Source of the DNA: Desmodus rotundus
Lineage: Eukaryota > Chordata > Mammalia > Chiroptera > Phyllostomidae
DNA length: 64,000 nucleotides
Direction of reading: 5' to 3'
Assembly: GCF_022682495.2 (NCBI RefSeq)
Contig: NC_071398.1
Coordinates: 97,057,705-97,121,704 of the forward strand
The position numbers and the translations under genes are program-made. Positions 24,670-37,828 of the stretch are shown piece after piece (the stretch's first letter is position 1; the number at the start of each line of letters is the position of its first letter). The notes under the pieces were generated by a model. That model searched no databases, had not been told where the DNA came from, and saw only the letters and a program-made list of their open reading frames with translations.

Positions 24670-25667
24670 AAAAATATGGAAGCAAATACCAAAAAAGCTT
24701 AAGAGGGCTGACAGTGGTAGCCTGAGAAAATACCCGGTAAGTACCCAAGAGTTGGGAGGAACAGGTAAGGGACCGATTTTCTAAAGCTATGTACATTTGT
24801 AACATTAAGAAAATGAAAGTCGAATTTTAACAGCGCTTTCGTGACTGGTCCCTTATTGGGAAGTAGGCAGAGGAGGCCATGCTTAGCGGGGCACCAGCGG
24901 TGGCAAAGGAGCCTCGTCTTTTTCACATTTAGTTACACAAATAGGCCCCTTAAAATAACCAGTGGAATCTGGCTACCAGGCTCCGGGCCTACCCTGGCAG
25001 ATCTCAGAGCCACGGCCAGAAGGGTTTCAAAGGCAGCATGTTTTACAAGCACTCCACTGGAAATCTGAAGTCTCAATGAAAATAAATTAATCAAGACCAA
25101 TTACTGAGCCCCGAGCATGCGCTGCCTCTGGGACTGGCCACGACTCTCTGCGGTGGGTACCGTTCTTTCCTGAACCACACGGACGAGGCAAGTGAGACTT
25201 GGAGGGGAAAGAGCGCTGTGTGAAGGTTCCCAGCCTGCGGGGCGTGAAATCCAAGCAACCTAATCCCACTTTTAATCGCTGTGTTTTTCTGCCTTCCAAT
25301 TCTTAGCTAGATTAGCTGTGTTATTTGGCAAGTTCCTTACATCATCTGGGCTTGTTTATCTATAGAAGTAAAAGTTTCACTAGACGTCTCTTTCGAGTCC
25401 AGAATTCTGGGATGGAGAACAACTTCCACATTTAGTTTAGAAGGGGTTATATAAAGTAATAAGTAAACGAAAGAGGAATTTAATAAAACGCTTGCCCTCC
25501 AACTGGAATGAAAATATAAAGAACTTAGAGCTAATAAATAACGTGTGATACTGTTTCAGCTATACTGCTCTTCGGGAAGGAAGAGCCCCAGGGACGACAG
25601 CTGAGGACGTTGGATGGAGTCCTTGGAAAGACACCCAGGCATGTCCAAAACCTGATTCCTCTGTGGC

Positions 25668-25830
25668 ACAGAGGCTAAGGGCGCAGACCCAAGGATCGGA
25701 CTGTTGGGGTTCCAGTCCCACCTGTGCCTCTTATTAGCTCCAAGACATCCACTTCCTCACCAGGTGCAACCACATCACCAGGGTAACTGCATGTCAGTTT
25801 ACATTCCCTGCCTGGAATAAGGAGGAACGG
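25668..25830 (-). repeat. MIR-like fragment
   Basis: Plus strand reads GGGGTTCCAGTCCCACCTGT, then CCTCTTATTAGCTCCAAGAC, which matches the MIR complement around the codon-like GGGTTCAAATCC and TTACTAGCTGTG blocks. Weak. Confidence 0.45.
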
Positions 25831-26329
25831 CATCCCGTTTAACTCCAAAGGGCTTCCTGTTTGAAGACTAAGCTGTATGTTCACTCTAACTCATCACTGA
25901 AATGAGAAAAATAACAGACCTATCTTTTAAAGTTAAATAACAGCACTTCGGTTTTCCGGTCCAGCATGCATGGAGCCTGGAAGTTGCCACTGTCTCCGAA
26001 AGAGTAAGAAGCAGAACACACCAGAAAATCAACACCCTTCTTAGACTCATCAGAGAAGCGGGGTCAAAGGCATTGCCCCCCAAATTTGGAGAGGCAGACA
26101 GATGTATACAGACATTCACCACCCACAAGCAGAAAACTCCGAGGGAATCAGCGCCCGGGTCGGAAAACCTGGACTTGGTGAACTACGGGAGGTTCAGTGC
26201 AGGGGACCCAGCCACAGTGGGGACCCAGGCATAGTGGGGACCCACACTTTTGTTAGTTTTGCCTCCAGGAGCTCGACCAGGTTCTCAAAGTGATTATCTG
26301 AGAAAACCCCCCTCCGCTTCTGGCAGGGG

Positions 26330-27355
26330 GAGTAGACAAACAACCTGATCTTAAAAACGGGTGAAAGATCTGAACAAACACCTCTCCAGAGAAGACGGTC
26401 GGCGAGTGTGTACAGGAAAGGACGCTCCAGATCATACGTCATCGGGGAGAAGCAAATTAAAACAACAGGGAGATGTTACTACACACCTGCTAGAGCAGCC
26501 CAAATCCAAACCATTACCACACCAAATGCTTGCGAGGATGTGGAACAGCAGGAGATCTCACTCACGGCTGGTGGGAGGGCAAAGAGGTGCAGCCACTGTG
26601 AAAGGGAGTTGGCGATTTCTTACAAAACTAACCATCCTCTTACCATGTGATCCCATGATTGCATCCTTTGGTATTTACCTGAAGAAGCTGAAAACATGTG
26701 CGTGCAAAAACTTGTACACAGGTGTTTATAGCAGCTTTACTGGTAGTTTCCAAAGCTTGGAGGCAGCCCAGGTGGCCACCAGTGGGTGAATGGACAGGGA
26801 ACTGCGGTGCATGCAGACAGTGGACTACCAGTCCGGGCTGAAAAGAAATGAGCCACCAAGCGGGGAGGACGGTGAGGAGACATGGAGGAGCCTTAAACGC
26901 CTACTGCCAAGTGAAGGGAGCCATCCGAAAAGACTACAGGATTCCGACTGCATGACACCCCGGCACAGGCAGAACTACAGAGGCGAGGAAAGGATGAGTG
27001 GCTGCCAGGGGTGAGCGGAGGCAGGAGTGCAAAGCAGGGCACAGAGGATGCTCAGGGCAGGGAAACTACTCCCTACGACATTCCAGTGGTGGCTACAAGC
27101 CATTAATTACACTTTTGTCCAAACCCATCGAATGCACACCAAGAGTGAGTCCCACCCAGTGTAAGCCATGGACGCTGGGTGACAGTGATGTGTCAGCGTC
27201 TGTCCATCGACTGTGACAAATGCCCCATGCAGTGGGGGGTGTGAACAGTTGGGGAAGCTGCGCACGGGTGGGGATGGGATGTATGCAGGAACTCTCTGTG
27301 CTTTCCACTCCGGTTTCCTGTGAACCTAAAATTGCTCTAAAAACTAAAGTCCATT
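26330..27355 (+). mobile_element. L1 3' region (old L1M type)
   Basis: Degraded ORF2 end: CACCTCTCCAGAGAAGACGG, TGCTTGCGAGGATGTGGAAC, a CACGGCTGGTGGGAGGGCAA block and CCATGTGATCCCATGATTGC. The 3' UTR follows, with AGGGCAGGGAAACTACTCCC, TTTGTCCAAACCCATCGAAT, a GTGACAGTGATGTGTCAGCG block and GAACCTAAAATTGCTCTAAA. Frames are broken throughout, so it is a fossil. Confidence 0.88.
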
Positions 27356-27469
27356 CACTTGAAGACAATCAAATACCAACACACGTAAAGTACTCAGCAC
27401 GTAAAAACCACCCGATAAATGAAAGCCGTCACCAGCACCCCAGCTTTGCTTCTCACCCATTCTCTCACT

Positions 27470-27660
27470 CTGCCCCAGTCCTGAGCTCCAGCGACACACA
27501 GTGAGCTGTGGTTCTCGGTGTGACCCTGCATTGTCACCTCTTCACTTCAAAACGCTACCCCCTCACTGCCAAGTGGCCTCGCCTTCTCTTCTTCTCTTGG
27601 TCAACTCCTACCATCCTCCGAAATACCGCTCAGGCTTCTCCTGCTGGTCCTTAGTCAGGC
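27470..27660 (+). repeat. L2-like fragment
   Basis: Pyrimidine-rich L2-style sequence (TCAACTCCTACCATCCTCCG). It abuts the mariner fossil. Low certainty. Confidence 0.4.
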
Positions 27661-27671
27661 TCCCGTAAGTG

Positions 27672-28264
27672 TACAAGGAGGGACCCCCCAAAACCCCAGA
27701 ATTGTCTTCTGGAGGGCAGGCCCCTTGTAGTACAGGTCCCCCCTCCCCCGCTAAGTGAATGTTCTAGGAACCCATCTGTATCAGTGGACCAGCTGGTGTT
27801 GTTGTGAGAGGCTGCGTTTGGCTTCAGTGAGTGTTTTTTGAAAACTCTTTTCTATGTGTTTGCCCATTTTGTGATGGGTGATTTTTGAGTGCACCTGCCC
27901 ACACAGCACTGAGTGTTCAGCAGGTTTTGACCAAAAACGGCATGACCCCTGTGCCCTACCCTTCCTGTTCACCCGATCTCACCCAAGCAACTGTTTTTTG
28001 TGTCCCTAAATGAAAACAGTCCTCAAGGGAAAACATTTTGGAATGTCTTCCGATATGGAAGAGATGAAATGAAAAATGGCAGAAGCACTGAAAGGCATCA
28101 AAATCAACGAGTTCAAAAACTGTTCTGGGCAGTGGAAAAAACATCTCGATAGGTGAATTGCATCAGATGGAGAGAACTTGGAAGGTGACTGAGTTTAAAC
28201 ATCTAAGAATAAATACACACTTTTTATAAATAAATTCCGGGGCTTTGGGGTCCCTCCCCTTATA
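27672..28264 (+). mobile_element. Mariner-family DNA transposon fossil
   Basis: Both ends carry matching inverted repeats next to TA: TACAAGGAGGGACCCCCCAA at 27672, and at 28264 reading inward TATAAGGGGAGGGACCCCAA. Between them, the plus strand encodes in broken frames the end of a mariner transposase. Stretches such as SPDLT near 27973 and EALKGIKINEFKNCFGQWKK near 28090 correspond to the family's SPDLAP(C)D and LKGIK..EF..CF.QWKK motifs. In-frame stops and the loss of the CD that should follow SPDLAP, where the third catalytic Asp lies, show that it is dead. At about 590 bases it lacks most of a full element (about 1.3 kb). Confidence 0.85.
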
Positions 28265-28309
28265 AGCGTGAGGTCCTACCTCTGTGCCGTCAAGAGTAAT
28301 CTGTGTACA

Positions 28310-28495
28310 CGACAGAGTTCTTCTAGCACACTAGGAATCTTATTTGTCTGCCTCACCCAAAAAGTCATGATCTCATCAACAATAAAAACTGTACCTAATA
28401 TGCACAGTCTAATCAATTCATGTAGATGCCCAACAGAGTGGGAGACCAATAAATGCTTGTTTATTCAATGAATAATGAATGAAAAAACAAGCATA
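28310..28495 (+). repeat. L2 3' end
   Basis: Ends in GACCAATAAATGCTTGTTTA followed by TTCAATGAATAATGAATGAA, the L2 3' terminal pattern. Confidence 0.65.
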
Positions 28496-30149
28496 TTTAT
28501 TTTTCTTAGGTTGAGACAAGAACGGAAATGCAAATGTCAGGAAAGACGAGTGACGGCACCCTACCACGTGACCGGTGTTTGCTGTCAGCCCTGTGACTTC
28601 CCTAGAAGAACACTTGTCTCTCCCACGTATGAACGCGACTACATTGTAAGTAGTGCACTGTTTCATCTGATTAAGAAACGGGACACAACCAAGCCAGGAG
28701 CCACATCACCGCTCTCCAGAAAAGTTCTCTGGAACACTGTGTATCCTACAATGCAACACCAGCAAGGGAGAAAAAAATCAATGAAGAGTTAGTGTAAATA
28801 TGTATACAGCGAAATTGAAAACAGACTTAGGAAATTAGATGTCCTGCAGTTAGTGCATTTTTTTGTTTGGGGTTTTGGTGGAATTTTGGGGGCAGAGTTG
28901 TTGAAGGAAATGTTGTGCTTTCTGCTTGGCAAAGATTATGGAATATTTTATTTCTGCAAGCAATCAGAGATGAATGAGAATAGTTTCATGGGGTTTTTTT
29001 TCCTATAAGTTTTCCATTACTTCCTTGCTCCAACAATTCTGAATAGCACCGTTTTCATTTTCAAAGTCATCAGGTAATGTTATTCCATGTGATTCTAGGT
29101 GAAATATTAAGAGATGAAAGAACATAGAAATTATCATTGCTATGGTAACGGAGACTCTATCTCACTCATCAATATATGCCCCAAGTCTAGCAAAATGCTT
29201 CAAAGATTTAATATTTGTGGAAGGAAGGGAGAGGAGAAGAAGGGTAAAAAAAAAATAAGGGAAAGAAAGGAGAATTACTTCAAAGATGATAAAATTTAGG
29301 CACAGAGTGGGTCTTTCACTGAGAATTTATACTTCGAAATAGAGTAAGGCACAAAAACCATCCATATAAACTTAAATCTCTCTGCTTTGTGTCCACCTGA
29401 GTCCATTCTCTTCTTCTTCCTTGGTGCACAGCTTAACTACAGTTCCAGAGCTCCCTTCCTCTGGAGTTACTGCCGCGCCTGTCATCGTGCTGTGGCTGAG
29501 CTGCAGCCAGTGGAATGAGAGCAGAAGTGACATGCGCACTGCTAGGCTTGGTCTGCGTCACTTCCCACCCGTGCTCCTGCCTGCTCCTCCACCTTCCACC
29601 TGCCGGATAGAACCGTGACAGGCCCCTAAGCCCCTAAGGGTGACCAGCGAAGTACCTGGGTATCTGGACGATGTCAGAGAGAAGAAACACCACGGTGCAC
29701 TGCACATCCGCCCAGGACGGACGCACCTACTGTCCGCACCACTGTATGCGCCATCGTTACTGTACATTAGTACAGACAGTGGCACTTGGAGGACGAGAGC
29801 TTCCGTAATTAAAGCCTGGCTTAGCCAGGTTAGGAAGCAAGGGAACAAAGACTGCAAGTTGGAAAGATGAAGATTCATACTATGCAGTAGCTGTGTATTT
29901 TGTAAACCTGCGTATTCTGGTAACTTATAAGGCAAACTAAGTACCTACAGAAAGTAAAAGCCGTTGGAAACAGCCAGAATGTTAATTTGTCTCGATTGTT
30001 CCTTGCTGCTTAAAGAAAGGTATTTAGAAAAGATGAGTTCACACCAGAAATTTATCATTTTGCAAGCAGGAATAGAAAGGATTAGAGAGAATCTAGAAAT
30101 CTAGGCTCTGAGCCACAAAGGTGCACTAAGAATTTTCAGTTAAGCAAAG

Positions 30150-33100
30150 GAGCTCAGTGTTTCCTGTAGCTGGCTATGAACGAACAACAGAGTTCAGACA
30201 GACCTCTCTGCTGTAAACTACTAGAAAACTGATAAAATAGATCATTGTTTTCAGACACGAACCAGCAGGTTAGACAGGAATATGAGACCTGAGAGAAGAG
30301 AAACAAAGTAAGCCATTCAATCACCCAATTGCTGTTTGGAGGCAACTGTAGAACACAGGGCAAGGAGGGAACCCCACGAAGACCCCAGCAGTCCCGCTGA
30401 GTCGGAGACACAGCTTGAACTTCAAGAAGGCCGAGGTGGCTGGCACTGACAGGACGCTGTCCTAGATAAAGGGGGCTGGGGACAGGGAGAGGTCTAGAAA
30501 TGTGCAGGGGAGCCCCCTGGAGTCGTTGAACGCATGCATGCCTAAGGTACAACTCCACACAGCCCGGCAAAAGCACCTTCCTGGCAGCTCTCCACCAAAC
30601 AACTCCCAGAGCTCACCCGGGGCCGGGAATCAATGAAGTTGCCCCCAGCTACGGCGGAGAGACATTGCTGCACTAGAGACATCAGGAGGGTCAATTTGAC
30701 TGCGGACCCACCCTTTCGGAAACCTAGAAACGAACTCCAAGAAATCAAACTGACCTGCCAGTACTGTAACTCCTTGCTGGAGCAAAGCCCGACACATTTT
30801 TTTTTTAAATACAATAATACTTAGCACTCAACAAAATCAAATTCAAAATATCCAGCGTTCAAACAAAAATTACTAGATACAGAAAGAAGAAGGAGAAAGG
30901 TGACCACCCTCAGGCAAACATCAGTCCATGGAATCCCACGTAGAAACAATGGAATTCACAGAGGACATTAAAGTAGCTACGATAAATACACACAAAATGT
31001 TGAGAATATAAAGAAAATATGAAGCTAATGAGTAAAGAAAAGAACGATAGTTGAAAAAAATACAGTTGCTATAAATGCACCAATCCAAGAAACTCAGAGA
31101 ACAGCAACCACCAAAGCAAACCACAGCGAGGCGCACCGAAGTTAGTTTCTGAATATCGGTGACAAAAGAAAAGCAGAAACGCAGAGGAGGGAACAAAAGC
31201 AAGACATACGAAGATCAGAATAACTGTGGACTTCTCATCAGAAACTGTTAAAGGGAGACATCTTTAAAGTGCCAGAAAAAAAAAGAACTGTCACCTGAAA
31301 TTCTGTACCAGTGAAGAAAAGTATCTTTCAGAAATAAAGGCAAAATGACGCCTTTTTCAGACAAACAGAAGATCAGAGAATGTACTGTCAGAAGACGTCC
31401 CGGTCGTGGTGAAGGGGGTTCTTCCAGCCGAAGGAAAATAATACCAGTGGAAACTCAGATCTACACAAAGATACAAAAGCCTCTGAAACGGTAACTATGT
31501 GGGTGAGTGTGTAGGGTAGCTCCTTCTCCTTCTTGGTATCTTTAAAAGATAATTGACTTCTTCCAGCAGAAATAATGACCGTACGATCTGGTGTCATTTA
31601 AAACATACGGAGAGGAGGTATGTTTATATGTGGAAAGGTTTATGGCATACGTAAAAGACAAATAGCAAGCGGATAGACTTAACTCTAACCATAACAATAA
31701 TTACACTGAATATAAGGGGTCTAAATGCCACAATTAAAAGGCAGAAAGCGAAGTCTGAGTAAAAAAGCAAAATGAAATTATGTGCTCAACCACAAGAAAT
31801 GCACTTTAAACATAAGGAAATATGTAGATTTAAAGTAAGAGTCTGGAAAAGATATACAATGGAAATACTAATGAAAACAAAGCCGGAGTGGCTATTTTAA
31901 CAGCAAATGTAATAGATGTTAGAGCAAGAAATATTACTAGGAATAAAGAGACATGTACATTATAAAGGGTTCGATTTATACAGAAAGAAGACATAATAAT
32001 CTTAGAGGGGTAAGCAACATAAAGATCTTCAAAGTACTTAAGCAAAAGCTGACAGAACTGAAGGGAGAAATGGACAAATCCACAAATACAGTTGGCGATT
32101 GAAAGAACAAGTAAATAGAAAAAGCAAGAGACGTGCAAGACCTTACACGGCATAATCAACAAACTTGACCTAAAGAGCAGCAACCGAACAAGCCACTCGG
32201 CAGCAGGGGAACACACATGCTTCCCAATTGCAGACTGGTCATTCACCAAAGGGGACCACGTGTGGTCCCAACAAACAGATTCCAATTAAAAGAAATAAAG
32301 TCATTCCTTTTCAGGTATTAATATCATCCAGAAAATGCCAAAATATTAGGAAATTTACAACATATCTCTAAAGTGCTGTAGGTCAAAAAGGAAGTCACAG
32401 GGAAATTTTAAAATATATTTAATGAATAAAATAAAAGGTTTAAAATATCACTGTTACCAAATAAAAAAGCTTTAAAACCAAATTATCTAAGCTCCCATCT
32501 TAGGAAGCTAGGGACAGCATAGCAAGTTAAATCCAAACCAAGTAGCAGTCAGGAAACAATAAAGATAAGAGTGGAAATAAATGAAATAGAATACAGATAA
32601 ACATTATATATAACCAATTAAACCAAATGTCAATTCTTGAAAAGGTCAATAAAGTTATCTACTTGTCCTCTTTGACGCAACATTATACTGGAGCTCCTAG
32701 CCAGTGAAACAGAGCAAGAAGAATAACTCGAATGCATACAATCGTAAAGAAAAGAGGAAAGCTGTCTTTATTGCCAGACAGCAAGACTGTGTACGGGGAA
32801 TATGTTCAGGAATCCACCAAAGGCTGCCGGAACTAATGCCGGGACTAACTGAGACCACTGCATACAAGGTCAAAAAGCAAAAATAAATCATACACATCTA
32901 TACACCGGCAGCAAAAACTTGGAAAACAAAAAAATTTTAACTACTATGTACAATAGCAACCACAAACCAAATACAGGAGGATAAGTTTGATACAAGATAT
33001 GCAAAACCTATGCTGAAAACCATCACACACTGCAGAGGAGACCCGCCTCAATGAAAAGATATACCATGCTCATGGACAGGGGCTTTCCACACGGCTGAGT

Positions 33101-34790
33101 CAATTCTCTCCAAGCTGGTCCACAGCAGTGCTATCCAGCAGAACTCACTGCAGCCGTAAAAATGTTCCTCTGCAAGGGAGCTCTCCAACTGCACAGCCGC
33201 CGGCCGCGTGTGGTCACTGAGCACTGGGGATGAGATGTGGCTGAGGAGCCAATTTATTCTATTCCGTTTCATTTTAATTAACTGTAATGTTAATGGCCAC
33301 ATGTGGCTAACGGCTAGTATGTTGTATTAGCCAGCATCAGTTATTTTGATTGAATGTAATTCCAAACAAAATCCCAGTAAGCTTTTGTTGAGACTGACAA
33401 GCTAATTAAAAATTTCAAATGAAATGACAACGTGGTCATGTAACCCAAAAGCATGAAGGAAAAACCCTTGCCCTGTCTGATTTCAAGGCTTACTATGGAG
33501 CTACAATAATTAAGCGACAATTGTGTGGTGTTGGCACAGGGACAGACGCACAGATCAATGAGCAGAAGAGAGTCCGGAATTACAGGGCACACACACGTAG
33601 ACACACGCCGTTGGTTTTGGACGAGGCTGCCACTGTAACTCAATGGAGAAAGGCTACCCGTGCGAAATTAATGGTGCAGAAACAGTTGTACATCCACAGG
33701 GAAGACGACGAGCTCTGACCCTCTCTTACTTCCCGTCGTGCACGCACCGAGAATAATTACAGACCTACATTTAACACTAAACCTAGCAAAACTTCTAGAA
33801 GAAAACATAGGACAAAAATCTTTACTGGATGGGCAAAGATGTCTTAGGATGAAGAATGTGTGTATTTTAAAAACTAATAAATTGCACACATCAAAATAAA
33901 ACTTGTTCTTTAAAAGATATGGTAAAGCAATATTTAAAAAGTAAGCTACAGACTGAGAAAATATTTATATTACATGGTGAAAGGTTTGTATCAGACTATG
34001 TATTTTTTTAAACCTCATAACTAAATACTAAGAAAACAATTTCAAACAGGCAAAGGTTTAAACAGACACTTTACAAAAGCAAATTCACCAATAGTGCAAA
34101 AGGGTGTTAAAGGGTGCTCAGCATCAGGGAAATGCGGACCAATGTACAGGTATTACAACGGCTGCAATTAAAATGCAATTAGCAACACCGAGTGCTGGTG
34201 AGCATGTGTGGCAACTGAAACACTCCTGTCTTGCTGCTGGGAACAAAAATTGTACAACCACTTGGGAGAAGAGCTTAGCATTTTCTTCAAAATATTAAAC
34301 ATACACTCACCCAGCAGTTCCACTCTCCAGTATCTTCCCAAGAGAAATGCAAACATAGGAGCCCAGAAAACCTGTACATAAGTACGCATGACAGCTTTCT
34401 TTGTAAACACCCAAAATTCGGGGGAAAAAACCCCTAAAGTTTCATCAGCAGGTGAATGGACCGACAGAATGTGGCACATCAACACAAGGAAATGCTACTT
34501 TAAGAGAATGAACTACTGAAAATGCAAAAGCATGGATTCTCCAAAACCATATGCTGAGCAAAAGGAGCCACGCACCGAGATTGCTTACTGAATGATTCCA
34601 TTGCAGATGAGAAGACAAATCTAACATACAGTAACAAAAAGCAGGTCAGTGGGTTCCCAGAGCTGGGCGTGGGGGCCGGGGGGGAGCTGACTGGCAAGGA
34701 GCACGGGAGACCTCAAGGGTGCTGGAACTGTTCTTTATCTTGGTTGTGGTGATAGCTGCATGGGTATGTGTCACACTCACCAAGCATTAC
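30150..34790 (+). mobile_element. Long degraded L1 (old L1M type)
   Basis: Plus-strand L1 landmarks occur in order. Near 31235-31440: CTTCTCATCAGAAACTGTTA, a CATCTTTAAAGTGCCAGAAA block, TTTCAGACAAACAGAAGATC and GTTCTTCCAGCCGAAGGAAA. Near 31690-31920 lies endonuclease-like text (TATAAGGGGTCTAAATGCCA, then a GGAGTGGCTATTTTAACAGC block). Near 32670 is reverse-transcriptase-like text. At 33350-34500 is the ORF2 end (AACAAAATCCCAGTAAGC, GTGGTGTTGGCACAGGGACA, a CAGCATCAGGGAAATGCGG block). Frames are broken and parts deleted. MER5A interrupts it at 33126-33337. The 5' limit is uncertain; 30150-30800 is L1-like only in style. Confidence 0.82.
33126..33337 (+). mobile_element. MER5A-type hAT element nested in L1
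   Basis: It starts CAGTGCTATCCAGCAGAACT and ends with GCCACATGTGGCTAACGGCT plus a TATGTTGTATTAGCCAG block, matching MER5A ends. L1 ORF2 sequence stops at CCAAGCTGGTCCACAG on the left and resumes with TGTAATTCCAAACAAAATCC on the right, so MER5A inserted into the L1. Confidence 0.85.
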
Positions 34791-35559
34791 GTTTATAATG
34801 CACAACTCCCTCCCGACCCTCGCTACTGTCTCAGGGTGGCTCAAGGTTAGTAACCACCATAAGCTGAAAGGGAGAGAAGAGCATGGGAGAAGGGCATTGG
34901 CGGCAAGCAAACAAAGAAATAAAACAGATTTAAGGCCAATGTCTAGGAAAAAGCTTTGGGTGCAGTTACTTGTATATGGAATTAACTAGAAACAGATAGT
35001 TAAGTTTATTGAGGTTTTGTGGGCTTTTTTTTTAAGAAACTGTATTAAAAAAAAAAAAACAACAACCACAAAAACACAAAAAGCCAGGCCTGGAAAAGGT
35101 TTTGATATTTTGCATCTTAAAACAACCTTTATGGCCCCAAGCTCTTACAGGCAGAAAACAGGGTGCATAGACCCCTATCCACCTCAGGTATGTCCCAGAG
35201 GGTAACGGACAAGAAACAAAGGGCCAGAAGGAGGAGCCTTCGGGGAACCACCGACCGTGGACAAGGGAGACCCTCCCAGAAAGCACACTCAGCGTTTCAC
35301 CGAGAAACTCCCTTCCCGGGGATGTCACGGAGCCGGAGCCGCGCTCTTACCTTCCTCGCACGAGAGTTTTGACTGCAGACGATAACTAAGCAAAGCACCG
35401 CACACAGCCCTCAGCAAGCTATCTGGAACCCTGAACAGACATGCAGACAGCTGACTGCTGACGGCCCAGCATTCCGCACGGGGCCTTTGCACGCCGCAGG
35501 GAGGACACCCCTCACCCCCGGGGTTCCAGCTGGGTTCCGTGGGATGGGTCAATGACAGC

Positions 35560-35740
35560 AGATCGCTCTCTGTTAACGTCACCTTTCACTCCCAAGCCCA
35601 ATCCAAGCTCCTCTGGCCATCTGTCCTCTTCGGAACAGAAATCTCTCCTACAGCAAATGTTTCCATTAAATCCACCGGCTTTGCTGGCACCTACTAAGCA
35701 GGGAGTGTGATTTGCATTACATAGGCCACTACGGGCACCA
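35560..35740 (+). repeat. L2-like fragment
   Basis: GTCACCTTTCACTCCCAAGC, then a CTCCTACAGCAAATG block. Short and diverged. Confidence 0.35.
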
Positions 35741-35760
35741 ACACAAGAAACTGTGGTTTA

Positions 35761-35795
35761 CACATACACACACACACACACATACACGCACACAT
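35761..35795 (+). repeat. (CA)n microsatellite
   Basis: ACACACACACACAC run with two interruptions. Simple repeat. Confidence 0.92.
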
Positions 35796-36109
35796 AGGAA
35801 CTACAACTGCTTTCTGAAAGGGTGGCTCTGGCTCTGCACGTCAGGGTGGCCTATAAAGATGACACCATGAATGTGCAGGGAGCCTCGGACAGGTGATAAT
35901 GTTGGCCACCCGGGGAACAGCTGGGCAGGAAGGAACTGGAAAGCAAGGGTGAACTCTGCAGGGTGAGGTTTAACAGCTCTGTGCTTCCTGAAACTACTCA
36001 AACTATGGGTTTTTACAGTCTTTTATAACAGACATTTCTGCAGGAAAAATAACTTGGAGCGCCTGAAACTCAACAGCCACAAACCCGCTTTTTCACCAAT
36101 GAAACAAAT

Positions 36110-36345
36110 TAATTTACGTAATGCTTTTAAACTGCCAGGCACTTTCTAAGCACTTTGCAGATACTAACTCATTTAGTTCATAACAGCCCTATGAGGAGGG
36201 GTTTCTAATTACCCCCATGTTACAGATGAGGACAGTGAGGCACAAAAGATCAAGCTGGTTGCCCGAGATCGCAGGCTGGTAAGTGGTGGAACCAGGATTC
36301 AAACCCAGGTGGTTTGGCGCCAGACTTTGGGCTATTAAACGCCAG
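36110..36345 (+). repeat. MIR SINE, nearly complete
   Basis: AACTGCCAGGCACTTTCTAA, a GCACTTTGCAGATACTAACT block, CATGTTACAGATGAGGACAG, a TGAGGCACAAAAGATCAAGC block, GGTAAGTGGTGGAACCAGGA and TTCAAACCCAGG follow the MIR consensus from its middle to its 3' end. Confidence 0.9.
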
Positions 36346-36439
36346 GCTGTACCGTTTCAAAGCAGAATTTTATGTCTTACACTTTCATTAATGTAATTTC
36401 CTATTAAGGCGAAGTTTCTATAAAATGTTTCTTAGTTAT

Positions 36440-37300
36440 TTTAGCAGAACAGCTTGTCCTTCGCTCCAGCAAGCTGCCCACTTCCTCCTCTTGCCGCCGT
36501 CCTGCCAGTCCTCTCGCTGTGCCATCTGGAACCGTCGCTATTGTCACCAAGTTGCCCCAACACACTCAGCGCTGGTCCAAACAACAGCTCTCTCCTCCCT
36601 GCCGTCACTGAAACCCAGGTCTCTCCCTCCTGCCCTTCGGTGGAGAGACTGCACGTTATCCAGGCTCCATGGAGCTCGGGGTTGGAGGGAAAGAGAGTAG
36701 ACGCCCGTGAAGTTTTCTTACTGCTCAGTGCTGCTCCAAACCTCTGCTTCTGTCACCTAGGAAGTGCCCAGACACCCACTCCAGCACACACACACAGGTT
36801 TCAGGACTACGCCACTTATTGTTCACTCCCCTTAGTCCCACCCATTGTCTGAGCAGCTTCAGTGTAGGTGGAGACAATGTATCCAGTTCTCTTGATGTGT
36901 TTAGTTTCCTGACCTCTCCTACTCAGTGATTTTTACCTGCATGTCATTTCAGCAATTTCCTCCCATGACCACATCCTGGACATTTGTAACCTGGACCTGT
37001 TCCAGCTGTAAATCACAAACTCCAACATTCTACTCTCTGACCGCAAACTCCTATTCTCCCCATTCCTCTGCTCACCTACTGTGAATAATGCATTGCTATT
37101 CTTCACTCTAAGCCAGAACCCCGTCCCTGAGCCATTCCTTGGTCCCCCCAAAACTTACAGTTCCTGTCTGGCTTCACTTTCTTCCCTTCCTCCAAGGATT
37201 TCAGTCCATCTTTCCAATGATTACTTTTCCAATATCCTCAACTCGTTTGCCCACTTTGTCTTCCATCCAACAGATCCAGCACAATTCTGACTCCAAAGGA
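36440..37300 (+). repeat. L2-like LINE fragment
   Basis: A long pyrimidine-rich stretch of L2 style (TCTGTCACCTAGGAAGTGCC, CTTTCTTCCCTTCCTCCAAG). Assignment is by style only. Confidence 0.45.
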
Positions 37301-37681
37301 ATCCAAACTCGTGCCTGACCAGCCCCCGAGCTGCCGAGGGAAGCCTGGGGCCCATGTGCTCTGGCCCCATGCAGTCCTTCAGCATTGCCCACCTTCTCCT
37401 TCTCCTTCTCCCTTTCCCCACGGCGGCTGTGCGGAATACCTTTCTCCTTAAACATCTTACACAACCCCCTTCTCTCCTGTCCTTTCCACCCTCCACTCCC
37501 AGTTTTTTCTCAGACCACAGCCTTGCTTCCAGCTTAGAAAAATCTACGTCAACAGGCAATAAATTCTTCAAATGCCTCTCCAGATATCTCCAAATTAACC
37601 ACTATCTGCATGTACTTTATTTCATTCTTGTCTCAGTGGAAGAAAGAGCTTTCCTTCTACTCCAGAAATATTGGAGAGAAT

Positions 37682-37828
37682 AGAGGGAGGAAAAAGGAAA
37701 GGAAGGAAGAGAAGACAGAGATGGAGGATGGGGGGAGAAAGGGAAGGAGGAAGAAGGGAAGAAGGGTTGGAAAGAGGAAAGAAAGGAGGGAGGAAGGGAG
37801 GGAGAGAGGGAGAGAGAAGGACGGAGGG
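37682..37828 (+). repeat. Homopurine tract (GGAAG-rich)
   Basis: Almost only A and G for about 147 bases with six pyrimidines. 37769-37821 is 53 uninterrupted purines. Confidence 0.95.
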
